Of a stretch of 64,000 nt of DNA, positions 12,332 to 24,734 are shown piece by piece. Made by a program: the position numbers and the translations under genes. Every line of letters begins with the position of its first letter. Position 1 is the stretch's first letter. The stretch comes from Chaunax sp. Z400. Its lineage: Eukaryota; Chordata; Actinopteri; Lophiiformes; Chaunacidae. The stretch covers positions 29,329,334 through 29,393,333 of the forward strand of contig CM075186.1 of assembly GCA_037577475.1 (NCBI GenBank), given 5' to 3'. The notes under the pieces are model-generated. The model searched no databases, was not told the DNA's origin, and saw only the letters and a list, made by a program, of their open reading frames with translations.

Positions 12332-12966
12332 CTGCAGAGAGGAGTTCAAACATTTAGTGAGGTGATGGCACATTTGTCTGATAACCACTAAAAAGTTGCC
12401 ATTTCTATTGGTGTTCAGGTCTACGTTAAAGAGAGTTTCAATTTTACAAAGGTTTGGAGGAGCAGCTGCCCCGATGGAATGTCTTCTCAATATTTAAAGA
12501 GGACAAAAGAGGTGAAAAGAGGGGAGAGGAAAAGAGAGGACATGAATGACAGTCTTTTTCTTTGGTACACAAGATGAGTGTACTCCTGCTTTCTTAAGCC
12601 ACTTTCAGACAGTCATTGCATAACAGCATCGAAACAAATTCCCTTCTGTGACCCCTTTAGTGTGTTCAAACTGGACCAGACCAAGGCATCACAACACCAC
12701 CTCGGTGTGTGCGTTCACAGTGTTACACAACAGCAAACATAAAAGATGATATATTTCACTGTGTCCCCAGTTCAGCGGTCCAGCAGGACAGGGACATCAG
12801 TGCATGACGAATAGAGGAATGGATTGCTGGACGACTTCATAGGAAGTTTGTTATTTGACCAGCCTGGTTCACATCAATCTAACTTCCATGTTTGTTTTGT
12901 CACTAGCGGTATGTCATATCAGGCTGTAAGAATTGCATACATACTGTATGTAAGATAGTACTTGTC
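12332..12966. other. Upstream of the first visible Kelch exon, nothing recognised
   Basis: The polypyrimidine acceptor CTCCTCTCTGCAG abuts the exon at 12332. I looked for BTB/BACK-coding exons on the minus strand here and did not find any. Confidence 0.5.
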
Positions 12967-14432
12967 CAGGGTGACCAGATTGTACGGCATTTTCATCCCT
13001 TGTCCCCCGTCCCACATATTGAGACCGTGTCCCTCATCTTGATTAGCTCCAGATTTGAAAAGTCAACACTTCAGGACAGACGGTTTCTAAAATCTGGCCT
13101 TTATCCAATGGCTGTGAAGAAAGCTAGGAAGCCTTTCATCATGGGGCGGGGTTTGTGTGTGGTGTTTGTGTGTTGCTGTCAATCAAACTACACACACGTG
13201 GGTCAAGCGCAGGTAAACCTGTCACCGTCTATGATGCCTTAGTGGAGAAATATAATGGAAAACTGCCACAAAGAGACAGAGATGCAGCTGCTGGGAAAAC
13301 ACTTAGAACTAAGCCTGTGGAGGTGATTCTCTAAGAGTTTCTACCTTTTAGCCAGAGTTATTTTTTCAGTCTCACATGGGGGAGAAAACGACGTTAAGAG
13401 ACACGGTTCATGTGAGTCACAAGAAACGATGTGGTGATCTATGAATGCATTCCTACTGAAACCTAAAGATGACTGTCAGACAGGTAACAGCAGCTGAAAT
13501 AACCAGCGTTTACCACACTGTAACACTCCCAGTCATACAGACCGACAGACTGGTGCAGTAATAGAACAGTAGCACCAGTCAGACTCAGAGACGGCAAAAA
13601 ATGTCATGCAGTTGTACAAAAGCAGTGGTCATAGTTTCAGATGTCACAGTTAAAACCACCAGTGGACCAACTCCAAAGTGACAAAAGCACACACACCATT
13701 TTCTGTGTCTTCAGGTTTTGTTTTATCTAATGTTTTATTTCATGCCTACATTCTATTGAAATGCAGTAGTTTGATTTGGGATAGGAGGGTGAATAGAAAG
13801 ACTTGATGGGAATAATGCTGCTGCTTTGCTTTAGTATATGGTTCTATTATCTTCAGTGTGTGGGTCGACATGACAAGTGTGAATAACTTTAATATCATGG
13901 TGTTTGGAGTCACAATCAGTCATGTGTTAATATCTATGGTTGGAGAAAATATAGGTAAGATCAGACCTTGATCTAAATGTGTTACTTTTCTTTTTTGGAT
14001 ATACTATGAGCTCAGCCTCACTTTTATATGCCCACATGATCTGCACCTTTTTAAAACACCAGTAGAATACTTCAAAGAATAGATCCCATGTCAACCTGTC
14101 TGTTGTGTTTTATTGTGTTTAGTTTAGTCAGATTCACTGTTAAACTAAAGAACCACCGCTTTTAAAAGTTATTGGGATAGAAATAGGAGTACAAGCAGAC
14201 GATCACACAATACAATAAGTCCTGTTAAACTTAATAATGTGATAATAAATAATATGTTACATTTTTAACATGCTACAGACCTAACCTGTAACCTGCATAA
14301 TGTATTGTGTGTTGTTTTTTTAGGTTAGATGGACGTTATATCATATTTGAGGCTACTTCTCAGTATTGGTAATGTGTCCCACACAAACGTACTCTTTGCT
14401 CCAAGTTTGGTTCATTGGGATCTGGTCACCCT
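12967..14432. mobile_element. Non-autonomous hAT-like DNA element
   Basis: Bounded by the inverted repeat CAGGGTGACCAGAT (12967) and ATCTGGTCACCCTA (ending 14432), 13 of 14 positions matching. This terminus, often followed by a GTCCC-type stretch as here (TTGTCCCCCGTCCCAC), is typical of a hAT family in fish. No transposase was recognised in about 1.47 kb. The flanking octamers do not match, so no target-site duplication is visible. Confidence 0.55.
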
Positions 14433-14583
14433 ACACCCAAAATCAGCTGGGGTAGGCTCCAGCCCCCCGCGACCCTACACAGGGTAAGCAGTTACAGAAA
14501 ATGAATGAATGTAAGATAATAGAACTGAACCCACCCTTTCTCTGCAGATTTAGATGTTTCACAGAAACAACCCATTTGAATAA
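14433..14583. repeat. Dispersed fish repeat tail
   Basis: AAATCAGCTGGGGTAGGCTC and GTTACAGAAAATGAATGAAT are recognisable parts of a common fish repeat (a short remnant). It abuts the hAT-like terminus on its left and the tandem array on its right. Confidence 0.5.
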
Positions 14584-17500
14584 AACAAATGCATATATTT
14601 GTATATGTTAATAATTTATGTATGTTGTTTGAAGGGCATTGCCACCTTTCCTTCTCTCTCTCTGAACCCAACCGGTCCAGGCAGAGGACTGCCCACCTTG
14701 AGCCGGGATCTGTTGTGATTTGGCACGATACAGACTTGACTTGTATTGCGTTTGTAGTTTGTTGCTTCTCTGTGTGGAGTCAGCATGTTTTCCCTGCATT
14801 GTTGTGGGAATATGCATGCCTTCTGTATTCCTTCCGCATTGACCAAAGTCTAAATAATCTGCCTGCCTGCTGTCCGAACTGTTGTCCTGCCTACCTGCCT
14901 TCCATCCTGAGTGACCTGTCTGCTGTCCAACCTGCCTGCCTTCCTGCCTGTCATCTTTTCTTCCTGCCGTCCTTCCTGCCTGCCTGCCTGGCTGCCTGCC
15001 TGCCTGCCTGCCTGCTGTCCTGCTCTCCTGCCTTCCTTTCTGCCTGCCTGCCAGCCTGCCTGCCTGCACTCCTTCTCTCCCTCAGTCCTGCCTTCCTTTC
15101 TACCATCCAGCCTACCTGCCTGCTTTCGTGCTCTCCTGCCGTCCTAACTGCATTCCTGCCATGCTAATGATTCAAACAAATGCTATATTTGTATATGTTA
15201 ATAATTTATGTATGTTGTTTGAAGGGCATTGCCACCTTTCCTTCTCTCTCTCTGAACCCAACCGGTCCAGGCAGAGGACTGCCCACCTTGAGTCGGGATC
15301 TGCTTGAGATTTCTGCCTGTCAAAAGGCAGTTTCTTCTTGCCACAGTTGCTGACTTTTTGCTCTTGGTGGAATTGTTGGGTCTCTGTAGAATTAATGGTT
15401 TGGTTAAGACCTTTGGAAAGTGCCTTGAAACAACTGCTGTTGTGATTTGGCACAATACAGACTTGACTTGTATTGCGTTTTTAGTTTGCTGCTTCTCTGT
15501 GTGGAGTCAGCATGTTTTCCCTGCTTTGTTGTGGGAATATACATGCCCTCTGTATTCCTTCCTCATTGACCAAAGTCTAAATAATCTGCCTGCCTGCTGT
15601 CCGAACTGTTGTCCTGCCTACCTGCCTTCCATCCTTAGTGACCTGTCTGCTGTCCAACCTGCCTGCCTTCCTGCCTGTCGTCTTTTCTTCCTGCCATCCT
15701 TCCTGCCTGCCTGGCTGCCTGCCTGCTGTCCTGCTCTCCTGCCTTCCTTTCTGCCTGCCGGCCAGCCTGCTTTTCTCCCGTCCTGCCTGCCTGCCTGCCG
15801 TCCTGCCGACATGCCTGCTGTCCAACCTGCCTGCCTTCCTGCCTGTCGTCTTTTCTTCCTGCCATCCTTCCTGCTTGCTTGGCTGCCTGGCTGCCTGCCT
15901 GCTGTCCTTCTCTCCTGCCTTCCTTTCTGCCTGCCTGCCAGCCTGCTTTTCTCCCGTCCTGCCTGCCTGCCTGCCGTCCTGCCGACATGCCTGCTGTCCA
16001 ACCTGCCTGCCTTTCTGCCTGTCGTCCTTTCTTCCTGCCGACCTGCCATCCTTCCTGCTTGCCTGCAGTCCTTCTTGCCTGCGTTTCTCCCGTCCTGCCT
16101 GCTGTCCTGCCCTACGTCCTTCCTTTCTGCCTGCCTTCCTTTCTGCCACCATGCCTGCCTGCTTTTCTCCCCTCCTTCATGCCTGCTTGTTGGCCTTTTT
16201 GCTGTCCTGCCTGCCGTGGTATTAATGTAAACAAATGCATATATTTGTATATGTTAATAATTTATGTATGTTGTTTGAAGGGCATTGCCACCTTTCCTTC
16301 TCTCTCTCTGAACCCAACCGGTCCAGGCAGAGGACTGCCCACCTTGAGCCGGGATCTGCTTGAGATTTCTGCCTGTCAAAAGGCAGTTTCTTCTTGCCAC
16401 AGTTGCTGACTGCTTGCTCTTGGTGGTATTGTTGGGTCTCTGTAGAATTAATGGTTTGGTTAAGACCTTTGGAAAGTACCTTGAAACAACTGCTGTTGTG
16501 ATTTGGCACGATACAGACTTGACTTGTATTGTGTTTGTAGTTTGTTGCTTCTCTGTGTGGAGTCAGCATGTTTTCCCTGCATTGTTGTGGGAATATACAG
16601 CCCTCTGTATTCCTTCCGCATTGACCAAAGTCTAAATAATCTGCCTGCCTGCTGTCCGAACTGTTGTCCTGCCTACCTGCCTTCCATCCTGAGTGACCTG
16701 TCTGCTGTCCAACCTGCCTGCCTTCCTGCCTGTCGTCTTTTCTTCTTGCCGTCCTTCCTGCCTGCCTGGCTGCCTGCCTGCTGTCCTGCTCTCCTGCCTT
16801 CCTTTCTGCCTGCCTGCCAGCCTGCCTGCCTGCCTGCACTCCTTCTCTCCCTCCATCCTGCCTTCCTTTCTGCCATCCAGCCTACCTGCCTGCTTTCGTG
16901 CTCTCCTGCCATCCTAACTGCATTCCTGCCATGCTAATGATTTAAACAAATGCATATATTTGTATATGTTAATAATTTATGTATGTTGTTTGAAGGGCAT
17001 TGCCACCTTTCCTTCTTTCTCTTTGAACCCAACCGGTCCAGGCAGAGGACTGCCCACCTTGAGTCGGGATCTGCTTGAGATTTCTGCCTGTCAAAAGGCA
17101 GTTTCTTCTTGCCACAGTTGCTGACTGCTTGCTCTTGGTGGAATTGTTGGGTCTCTGTAGAATTAATGGTTTGGTTAAGACCTTTGGAAAGTGCCTTGAA
17201 ACAACTGCTGTTGTGATTTGGCACGATACAGACTTGACTTGTATTGCGTTTGTAGTTTGTTGCTTCTCTGTGTGGAGTCAGCATGTTTTCCCTGCATTGT
17301 TGTGGGAATATACATGCCCTCTGTAATCCTTCCGCATTGACCAAAGTCTAAATAATCTGCCTGCCTGCCCTCCGAACTGTCGTCCTGCCTACCTGCCTGC
17401 GGTCCTGAGTGACCTGTCTGCTGTCCAACCTGCCTGCCTTCGTGCCTGTTGTCTTTTCTTCCTGCCGTCCTTCCTGCCTGCCTGGCTGCCTGCCTGGCTG

Positions 17501-18408
17501 CCTGCCTGCTGTCCTGCTCTCCTGCCTTCCTTTCTGCCTGCCTGCCAGCCTGCCTGCCTGCACTCCTTCTCTCCCTCGGTCCTGCCTTCCTTTCTGCCAT
17601 CCAGCCTACCTGCCTGCTTTCGTGCTCTCCTGCGGTCCTAACTGCATTCCTGCCATGCTAATGATTTAAACAAATGCATATACTTGTATGTGTTAATTAA
17701 TTATGTATATTGTTTGAAGGGCATTGCCACCTTTACTTCTCTCTCTTTGAACCCAACCGGTCCAGGCAGAGGACCGCCCACCTTGAGCCGGGATCTGCTT
17801 GAGATTTCTGCCTGTCAAAAGGCAGTTTCTTCTTGCCACAGTTGCTGACTGCTTGCTCTTGGTGGAATTGTTGGGTCTCTGTAGAATTAATGGTTTGGTT
17901 AAGACCTTTGGAAAGTGCCTTGAAACAACTGCTGTTGTGATTTGGCACGATACAGACTTGACTTGTATTGCATTTGTAGTTTGTTGCTTCTCTGTGTGGA
18001 GTCAGCATGTTTTTCCTGCATTGTTGTGGGAATATACATGCCCTCTGTATTCCTTCCGCATTGACCAAAGTCTAAATAATCTGCCTGCCTGCTGTCCGAA
18101 GTGCCTGCCTGCCCTCCGAACTGTCGTCCTGCCTACCTGCCTGCGGTCCTGAGTGACCTGTCTGCTGTCCAACCTGCCTGCCTTCCTGTCTGTCGTCTTT
18201 TCTTCCTGCCGACCTTCCTGCCTGCCTGGCTGCCTGCCTGCTGTCCTGCTCTCCTGCCTTCCTTTCTTCCTGCCTGCCAGCCTGCCTGCCTGCCTGCCTG
18301 CCCTCCTTCTCTCCTGCCGTCCTGCCTTTCTTTCTGTCATCCAGCCTGCCTGCCTGCTTTCCTGCTCTCCTGCCGTCCTAACTGCATTCCTGCCATGCTA
18401 ATTATTTA
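14584..18408. repeat. Five-unit tandem array: dispersed repeat plus CCTGCCTG tract
   Basis: Five head-to-tail units beginning ACAAATGCATATATTTGTAT. The landmark GAACCCAACCGGTCC occurs at 14663, 15253, 16310, 17025 and 17749, giving spacings of 590, 1057, 715 and 724 bp. Each unit has a unique-looking half, including TTCTGCCTGTCAAAAGGCAG and TTGTGATTTGGCACGATACA (a widespread fish repeat), followed by a degenerate CCTGCCTG/CTGTCCTG tract of variable length, longest in unit 2. Unit 1 has lost about 130 bp between GGGATCTG and TTGTGATTTGG. The array ends at ATGCTAATTATTTAA, where retroviral sequence starts. Frames rich in PACLPAC or AGRQAGR are by-products. Confidence 0.9.
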
Positions 18409-18409
18409 A

Positions 18410-21400
18410 TGACCAGATTAGGTCCACATTTTACCAGAGTGTCAAGAGACTTCTCCGGGAATGACATTCGAATGATACTCCCGGATTGGGCTGATGGGAG
18501 AAACCAACCTTATCGTGATTTAATTCATGCATTGGACAGTTACGCATAGCATTCCACTGAGAATGGACATGACACAAGTTGCTAACTGTAAACAGCATGA
18601 AGGTGAAGATGTCGATCAATATCTGTACCGTCTGACTGAGATTTTTAGTGCTCATAGTGGCCTGGAGAGACCAAATGACCATTTGAGAAACGCCTTCATA
18701 AATGGTATGGACTCTCAGATCTCCAACATGGTGAAATGCCTCTGTGTCACATGGTACTCTGGTAGGCTCCAAGATGTGCTTACATATGCCATGCATGCTG
18801 AAAACCTTGTCAAAGAGAACCAAAAGAAGAAAGATTAAAGAGAGGGAGAGAGAGTTGCAGCTTCCCATCCTCACCATGCTCCATGAGGGGCGTGGTAATT
18901 GTTTCCGTGGTAACGTGAACAGGCCATATGATCCGGACATCTGCATTTCCTGTGGCCAACAGGGGCACTGGTCCAAGGAGTGTCCTCAACGTCATCATCA
19001 ACAGACGGCTCACTGACTTGAGGTGGGGCATGCTGAGAGAGAGGAGCCCTGGATGCTTTCTACTGACGACTCTGTGGTAACACACACACACACACACATG
19101 AAGCGTCATTACATCATGAATGCTCTGCTTGCAATGAAGAACACGCTTACACTGCTACATATACCAAATATGTTTCTGATGTATATACAAAATTTTCTAC
19201 ACACAAGTTGATGGTCAATGGTGTTCAGCTTTCTTTTCTTGTAGACTCAGGAGCAACCAACTCTGTCATTAAGGGTGTTGAGTAGCAAATATGTGAACTC
19301 TATTGGAGCATTGGGAGATATTATCACTGAACAGTTTACATCTCCCCTCCCCTGCAGTGATGAAGTGACAGGAAAGTTTTCTCATTCTTTCCTTTTTTCA
19401 AAATGTTGTCCAGTAAATTTAATGGGACGCAATTTAATGCTTGTTTTGGGTCTCTGTTTGGTCCCTACCTCTGCAGGGCTCTCTGTTCTAAGGGTCGATG
19501 ACGTCACACTCCAGACTGATCACTGCTTAGTGAAATACGACCCTAATCCACTTCTGTATGCGTATGAATGAAAGCTCTGCGCTGCAGCTGTGAGTTCTGT
19601 AAATGCTCTCCTCACAGATAAGGCTCGTACATTTACAACATCCACAGACACTGCCTACATGTCTCCTGATAATTTGCACTGCACCTTCCACATACACTCA
19701 GGACCAGAGAAGGAGTATGAGTCATTGTGGCTTAGAGAAGGCAGATTACAGGAAAAGCTTGTTTTGATTTGTCTTTATTTGAATGAACACAGATGTGCAG
19801 CTTCAGTCTTACTTCCTGATATTGGCGCTAAACACCTAGTGTGCATTATGATTGTTGTTTTGTACCTGTTGGGAGTGCTTTTACCAGTCATTCTCTTTTT
19901 GATGTTCCTGGATCTGTTCCACGTGTCATTGGCCAAACATAGCCAGGACTCATGGCGGGACATCGGTCCGTGGATAGCTAAATGCCAGAGACATACTTCA
20001 TGGCGAGACACTGATGATCCTACTGTACAGTTTAACCCTGTATTGAATGTGAACAGATTCAAACGAACATGTGTTGTCAACACAACTCGTTCTGTTCGAC
20101 TGGTACAAGATTCAACAAACAAACACATTCCTTTGTTTCAAATGACGTCACTCATCTCGACCCAAGTCTGACTGAAGTTCCCCGACGTTATGGGCTTCAG
20201 GCAAACATGATGTAGGCCTAATCAGAAATGCTACACTTGTTGTGATCACACCCAAATCTGATTGTAGACCATGCAAACAACAATATCCTCTGAGAAAGGA
20301 GGCCATCGATGGAATTACATCTGTTTTCAACTCATTATTGAAGGCTGGGGTAATTGTTCCGTGCAGCAACTCACCTGTTCGAACTCCTATCTTTCCTGTT
20401 AAAAATGCTCGTGCTCCTGGCCAACCACAAGAGTGGAGATTTGTACAAGATCTTCAAGCAGTAAATGATGCAGTCCAACAACGAGCACCAAATGTTCCTA
20501 ATCCATACACAATTCTTTCTCAGATTCCTGCAGGATCAAAATTTTTCTGTTGTGGATCTGGCTAATGCCTTTTTCAGTGTTCCTGTACACCCTGACAGCT
20601 AATACTGGTTTGCCTTTTCCTCTATCGACAAGAAATACACATTCACTCGACTGTGTCAAGGATATTGTGAGTCACCCACCATCTACAATGATGCTTTAAG
20701 GAACAGTCTCAGTTCTCTTTTACCCACTCCAGGAAGTGCTTTGCTGCAATATGTTGATGATCTTATGATTGCAGCCCCCACTGAAGCTCAGTGTAAGACA
20801 GACACCTTAGCCCTGCTCAAACACCTAGCAGCTGAAGGACACAAAGCTAGTCTGTCAAAATTACAGTTTGTGCAACCAAAGGTTTCTTGGTACATGTTAT
20901 CACTGCTGTTGGCCGCTCTTTGTCCTCCGAAAGACCTGAGGCCATACAAAATATTCTGATACCTGTCACCAAAAAACAAGTCATGTCATTTCTAGGAATG
21001 TGTTCTTATTGTCGATCTTTCATTCCTAATTATGCTGTTCTTGAATCTCCTTTATGTTCCATCATCCATGGAGTAGGTCTTCAAGCACATGACAAGGTCA
21101 TGTGGACTTCTGAAGCTGTCCAATCTTTCACCGACCTTAAACTCGCCTTACAATCCACTCCAACTTCAGGGATTCCTGATCCCAAACGTCCATTCACTCT
21201 GACTGTGGATGAAAAAGGAGGTTGTATGACTTCTGTTCTCCTCCAAGATCATTGAGGTAACATGAGACCTGTTGCGTATTTTTCAGCTAAACTCGACCCT
21301 GTGGCTGCAGGTCTTCCCACATGTTTACGTGCTGTCGCTGCTGCAGAGAGAGCTGCTGTCGCTTCCAGAGACATTGTGGGTTACGCACACCTGACTCTCC

Positions 21401-22772
21401 TTGTTCCACATGGTGTCTCCAATATTCTCCTTGAACAGAAAACTTCTCACCTGTCTTCCTCCAGGTGGCTCCGCTACAATGCTGCTCTACTTGAAATGCC
21501 TAATGTGACCGTCAAACATTGTACTTCTTGTACTTGTGTTCTTAACCCTGCTGCTCTCCTTCCTGTTCCAGGTGAAGGTGGGGAACATAACTGTATTTCT
21601 GTGTTAAATGAAGTTTGTTCACCCAGGCCTGACCTCCTAGAAATACCTCTTTTGAATGCAGACCTGGAACTCTTTGTGGATGGCTCAGCATTCCACAATC
21701 GTGAGACTGGAAAAAACCAAGTTGTTTTCTTTGTTGTCACTGCACATGAAACCCTGTTAGCTGAGCCTCTTCCCTCCCACCTTTCTGCTCAGGCCGCTGA
21801 GTTGGTGGCTCTTACTGAGGCCTGTAAACTGGCTGAAGACAAAACTGTCAACATCTACACTGACAGTAGATATGCATTTGGTGTTGTACGTGATTTTGGC
21901 ACTCTTTGGAAACAGAAATTTTTTGACATCTTCTGGCAAACCTATTGCTCTTCATGAATATGTCTCACAACTATTGGATGCTGTTCTGCTCCCTAAGGCA
22001 ATGGCTGTGTGCAAATGTGATGCTCACACTAACCACAAGGATCCTGTTTCTCTAGGTAACGCAAATCTGATGCAGCTGCTAAAGAGGCTGCAAAATCTCC
22101 TCTTCCTGTCTTTTCTTGTATGTACCTCCCTCTCACCCCCACAACAGATTTGGCAGAGTTACAGCAATGTGCTACGTCTGAGGAGAAGCACCAATGGAAA
22201 TCTTGTGGCTGTGTTTTTCGTGATGGTGTTTGGTTTGGTCCTGATGAAAAACCCTGTTTGCCTAAATTCTTATTTCCTCATTATGCCAGATTGACACACG
22301 GGTTGGACCGTGTGTCAAAAGGGGGAACGTTTGATACCATTTCTCAATTTTGGTTCACAAAAGGTTTTACCACTTATGCTGCAAAATACTGTCAATCATG
22401 TATGATATGTGCTGCTAACAACATTGGTTAAGGTCAAAGTGTCCCTCAGGCAGCCCATCCAGCTTCTTCCAGACCCTTTGAGCATCTACAAATGGATTTC
22501 ATTGAGCTAACACCAAGTGAAGGAAAGAAATATTGTTTGGTGATTGTTGACATGTTTTCAAAGTGGGTTGAAGCCTTTCCTACTTCTAAACAAGATGCTA
22601 ATGCTGTAGCAAAATCTCTCCTCACTGACATCATTCCTAGATGGGGAATTCCAGAGAAGATCAGTAGTGATAACGGTTCACCATTTGTGAGTTCAGCCTT
22701 AAAACAGGTTGCAGACTACATGGGCATTGATGTAAGGCAACATTATGCATATCATCCTGCCAGTGGTTACAG
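18410..22772 (+). pseudogene. Endogenous retrovirus gag-pro-pol, decayed
   Basis: Plus-strand retroviral remnants in the standard order, broken over all three frames. Gag: 18527-18838, then a CCHC zinc knuckle CISCGQQGHWSKECPQ near 18940-18990. Protease: FLVDSGATNSVIK with the catalytic Asp codon at 19244, continuing CCPVNLMGRNLM near 19405-19440. Reverse transcriptase: WRFVQDLQAVND (20432) and LLQYVDDLMIAAP (about 20741-20780). RNase H: ELFVDGSAF (about 21667) and NIYTDSRYAFGVV (21850-21890). Integrase: zinc-binding region ending YCQSCMIC (22390-22415), then MDFIEL and SSDNGSPF with the first two catalytic Asp. The third catalytic residue (Glu) is lost because unrelated sequence starts after YHPASG (22772). 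YVDD with VDLANAFFSVPVHP fits gamma/epsilon-type fish retroviruses. At least six frameshifts or stops are present. No 5' LTR is seen: gag abuts the tandem array. Confidence 0.85.
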
Positions 22773-23059
22773 AGCTCATCAAAGGGCACAGCCTCAGTTG
22801 AGAGCGGTTGATGCGGCCCCGGTGGAGAGAGGCCACAAGGTAAGCAGCTTTCTGCTCACCTCTCTGTTGGGGAAGGGCTTCACCGATTCTCTACTGATGC
22901 TGGTAAGACCAAAAACATTGGCTCACCAAATAAAAAACCTAAGTAAGGGGAAGGAGTACTAATTATACTAATACTAATTATACTAATCAATGCATGGAAA
23001 TGGTTAAATGTCAAAATGTTAAATGTTAAATATCAATGTGTCAAATGCTTAAAATGCTA
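22773..23059. repeat. Segment shared in inverse orientation with 40905-41190
   Basis: From GAGCTCATCAAAGGGCACAG to AAATGCTTAAAATGCTAT. It matches the reverse complement of 40905-41190 with few differences. It starts exactly where the integrase frame breaks. It contains a splice-donor-like GGCCACAAGGTAAGC. Confidence 0.8.
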
Positions 23060-24730
23060 TTGTGAAGATGTTGTGAGAAGCGTTACTGAGACAAATGAGT
23101 CAATGTGTGAGTGAGAGAAATCCTAGGTAAAAGGGAAATATAGTATGTAGCATGGGTGGTTCTGCTCTTTCAATAATACTGCTTTGAATATATAGTGTTG
23201 AATTTTCTTAAGTGCTGATCTGGATAAACACTGCTAAAATCAAATACGTCCCATCATATATATATTGGAAATCAATTTAGTTGTCATATATTGAGAGATG
23301 TGAGAGCATCAAAACTAGAAGAGGAGTCTTAGCTTTATTTGTGTATTTTTAACTATTTAATTTAAACTATTTTACTTAGTGATTACATCTGATCCTTATT
23401 TCACTTATGATTGATTCACTTTCACTGAATTTCACTTATAAAGTTAGCATGGAGTAGGTTGTTAATTATTGTTCATCACTTCTTAGTTACTTATTCACTC
23501 ATATAACCGATATTATTCAGTAGTAAGGTTTGATTTTTCAGTCATATATTCTTCAAAGTATCATCTTCCCAAATATTATATTATTTTAGAACACATTTTA
23601 TGAATATTGCATTTATGAATGTTTTTATGAGTTGTCATAATTCTCGGCCAGAGGTAGAAGGAGTTGAAGAGTGTTTTAGGTACCAACATGTGAGTGATGA
23701 GGATACACCTCATCAAGGGGGGATTTATGTGGTGGTTTTGAATCATTTTGAAGTATAGAAGTATATATATTTCAGTCCAGCAGTGTCAGAGACAGGCAGG
23801 GTCATTCTGATCTGATGGTGTGTGTCTGAGAATGTGAAGGACAAGGTGTTTCTGTGTAATGTAGACATTTCTTTGCAGGAATGGGAATATAGACGGGATG
23901 GTGTAAAAACATTGAGTTAGACCAGATATGAGTGAGGACAACTGGGCTGGATAAAACCAGAATTGTTTGGATTGTTGTGGTGATGTGTTTAGCTGGATGG
24001 TTGGAGTATATAGGTCTGTGCTGTGCATTTTAAAATGTTCTTGTATATTCTGATAAGTTGGGGTAAAATTAGTGGAGGCACTGAATATTGAAAGCTGTGC
24101 TGTGATTGAAAAATAATTTGTTCTTGTGTGATTAATAGATCTGTGGCTCAGAGCTCAGCTGGAGAGAGAGACAAAGAAATAACAGTCAGTGGAGTGGAGG
24201 TATTGACACACGACACCACCATACACACTCACACATGCATTATACACACTCATAGTAAATAACACACACCCACTGCACACTCAGATATGATCATGCACAC
24301 ATACATTTACAAACCAACTCTTGTATGTTTTTGCATTTTTGCCTTTTTTGGTTTTTGTATTTTTCTGTTTTGTTCTGTTTTTGTGCTTTTTGTCTGTTTT
24401 GCTGCCTTGTGGAGCCTCTTGACTGGGAAATTGAATTGGGGGGGTGCTGTTTTAGGAGTTTATACAAACATATACTCATATAAGCATATACATATACATA
24501 TGCATACATTTACATTCAGTTACAGCCGCTGAAAGACACTTACACAAACACGTTCACTACATCCTGGCAACCATACACAAGTAGGGAAAGGAAAGAATGG
24601 AACGTGCTAAGAAAGCAGAAGAAAAGACACACACACCAGCAGAAAAGTAAAGCACACACACACATTTCAGAAGTTGAGAGATGGAGGAAAAAGTATGGGA
24701 TTTCCACTAATTCTCTCTATCTTCCTTTGT
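23060..24730. other. Inter-pol/env spacer, possible LTR remnant
   Basis: AT-rich, no coding potential seen. At 23714-23726 the purine run CAAGGGGGGATT precedes TGTGGTGGTTTTGAATC, which resembles a polypurine tract followed by an LTR start, but I could not find a matching partner. CA-rich tracts lie at 24205-24280 and 24640-24665. Confidence 0.4.
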
Positions 24731-24734
24731 CCGA

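Noticed and set aside
14589..18409. Cys/Pro/Leu-rich (PACLPAC) and Arg/Gly/Gln-rich (AGRQAGR) frames
   Set aside because: Translations of the CCTGCCTG tract; both strands and several frames are open, as expected for this repeat.
18744..19109. Independent small genes in the gag region
   Set aside because: Overlapping frames of a frameshifted retroviral gag.
24287..24532. 81-codon Phe/Cys-rich frame
   Set aside because: T-rich low-complexity DNA between CA-rich tracts; no supporting motif.
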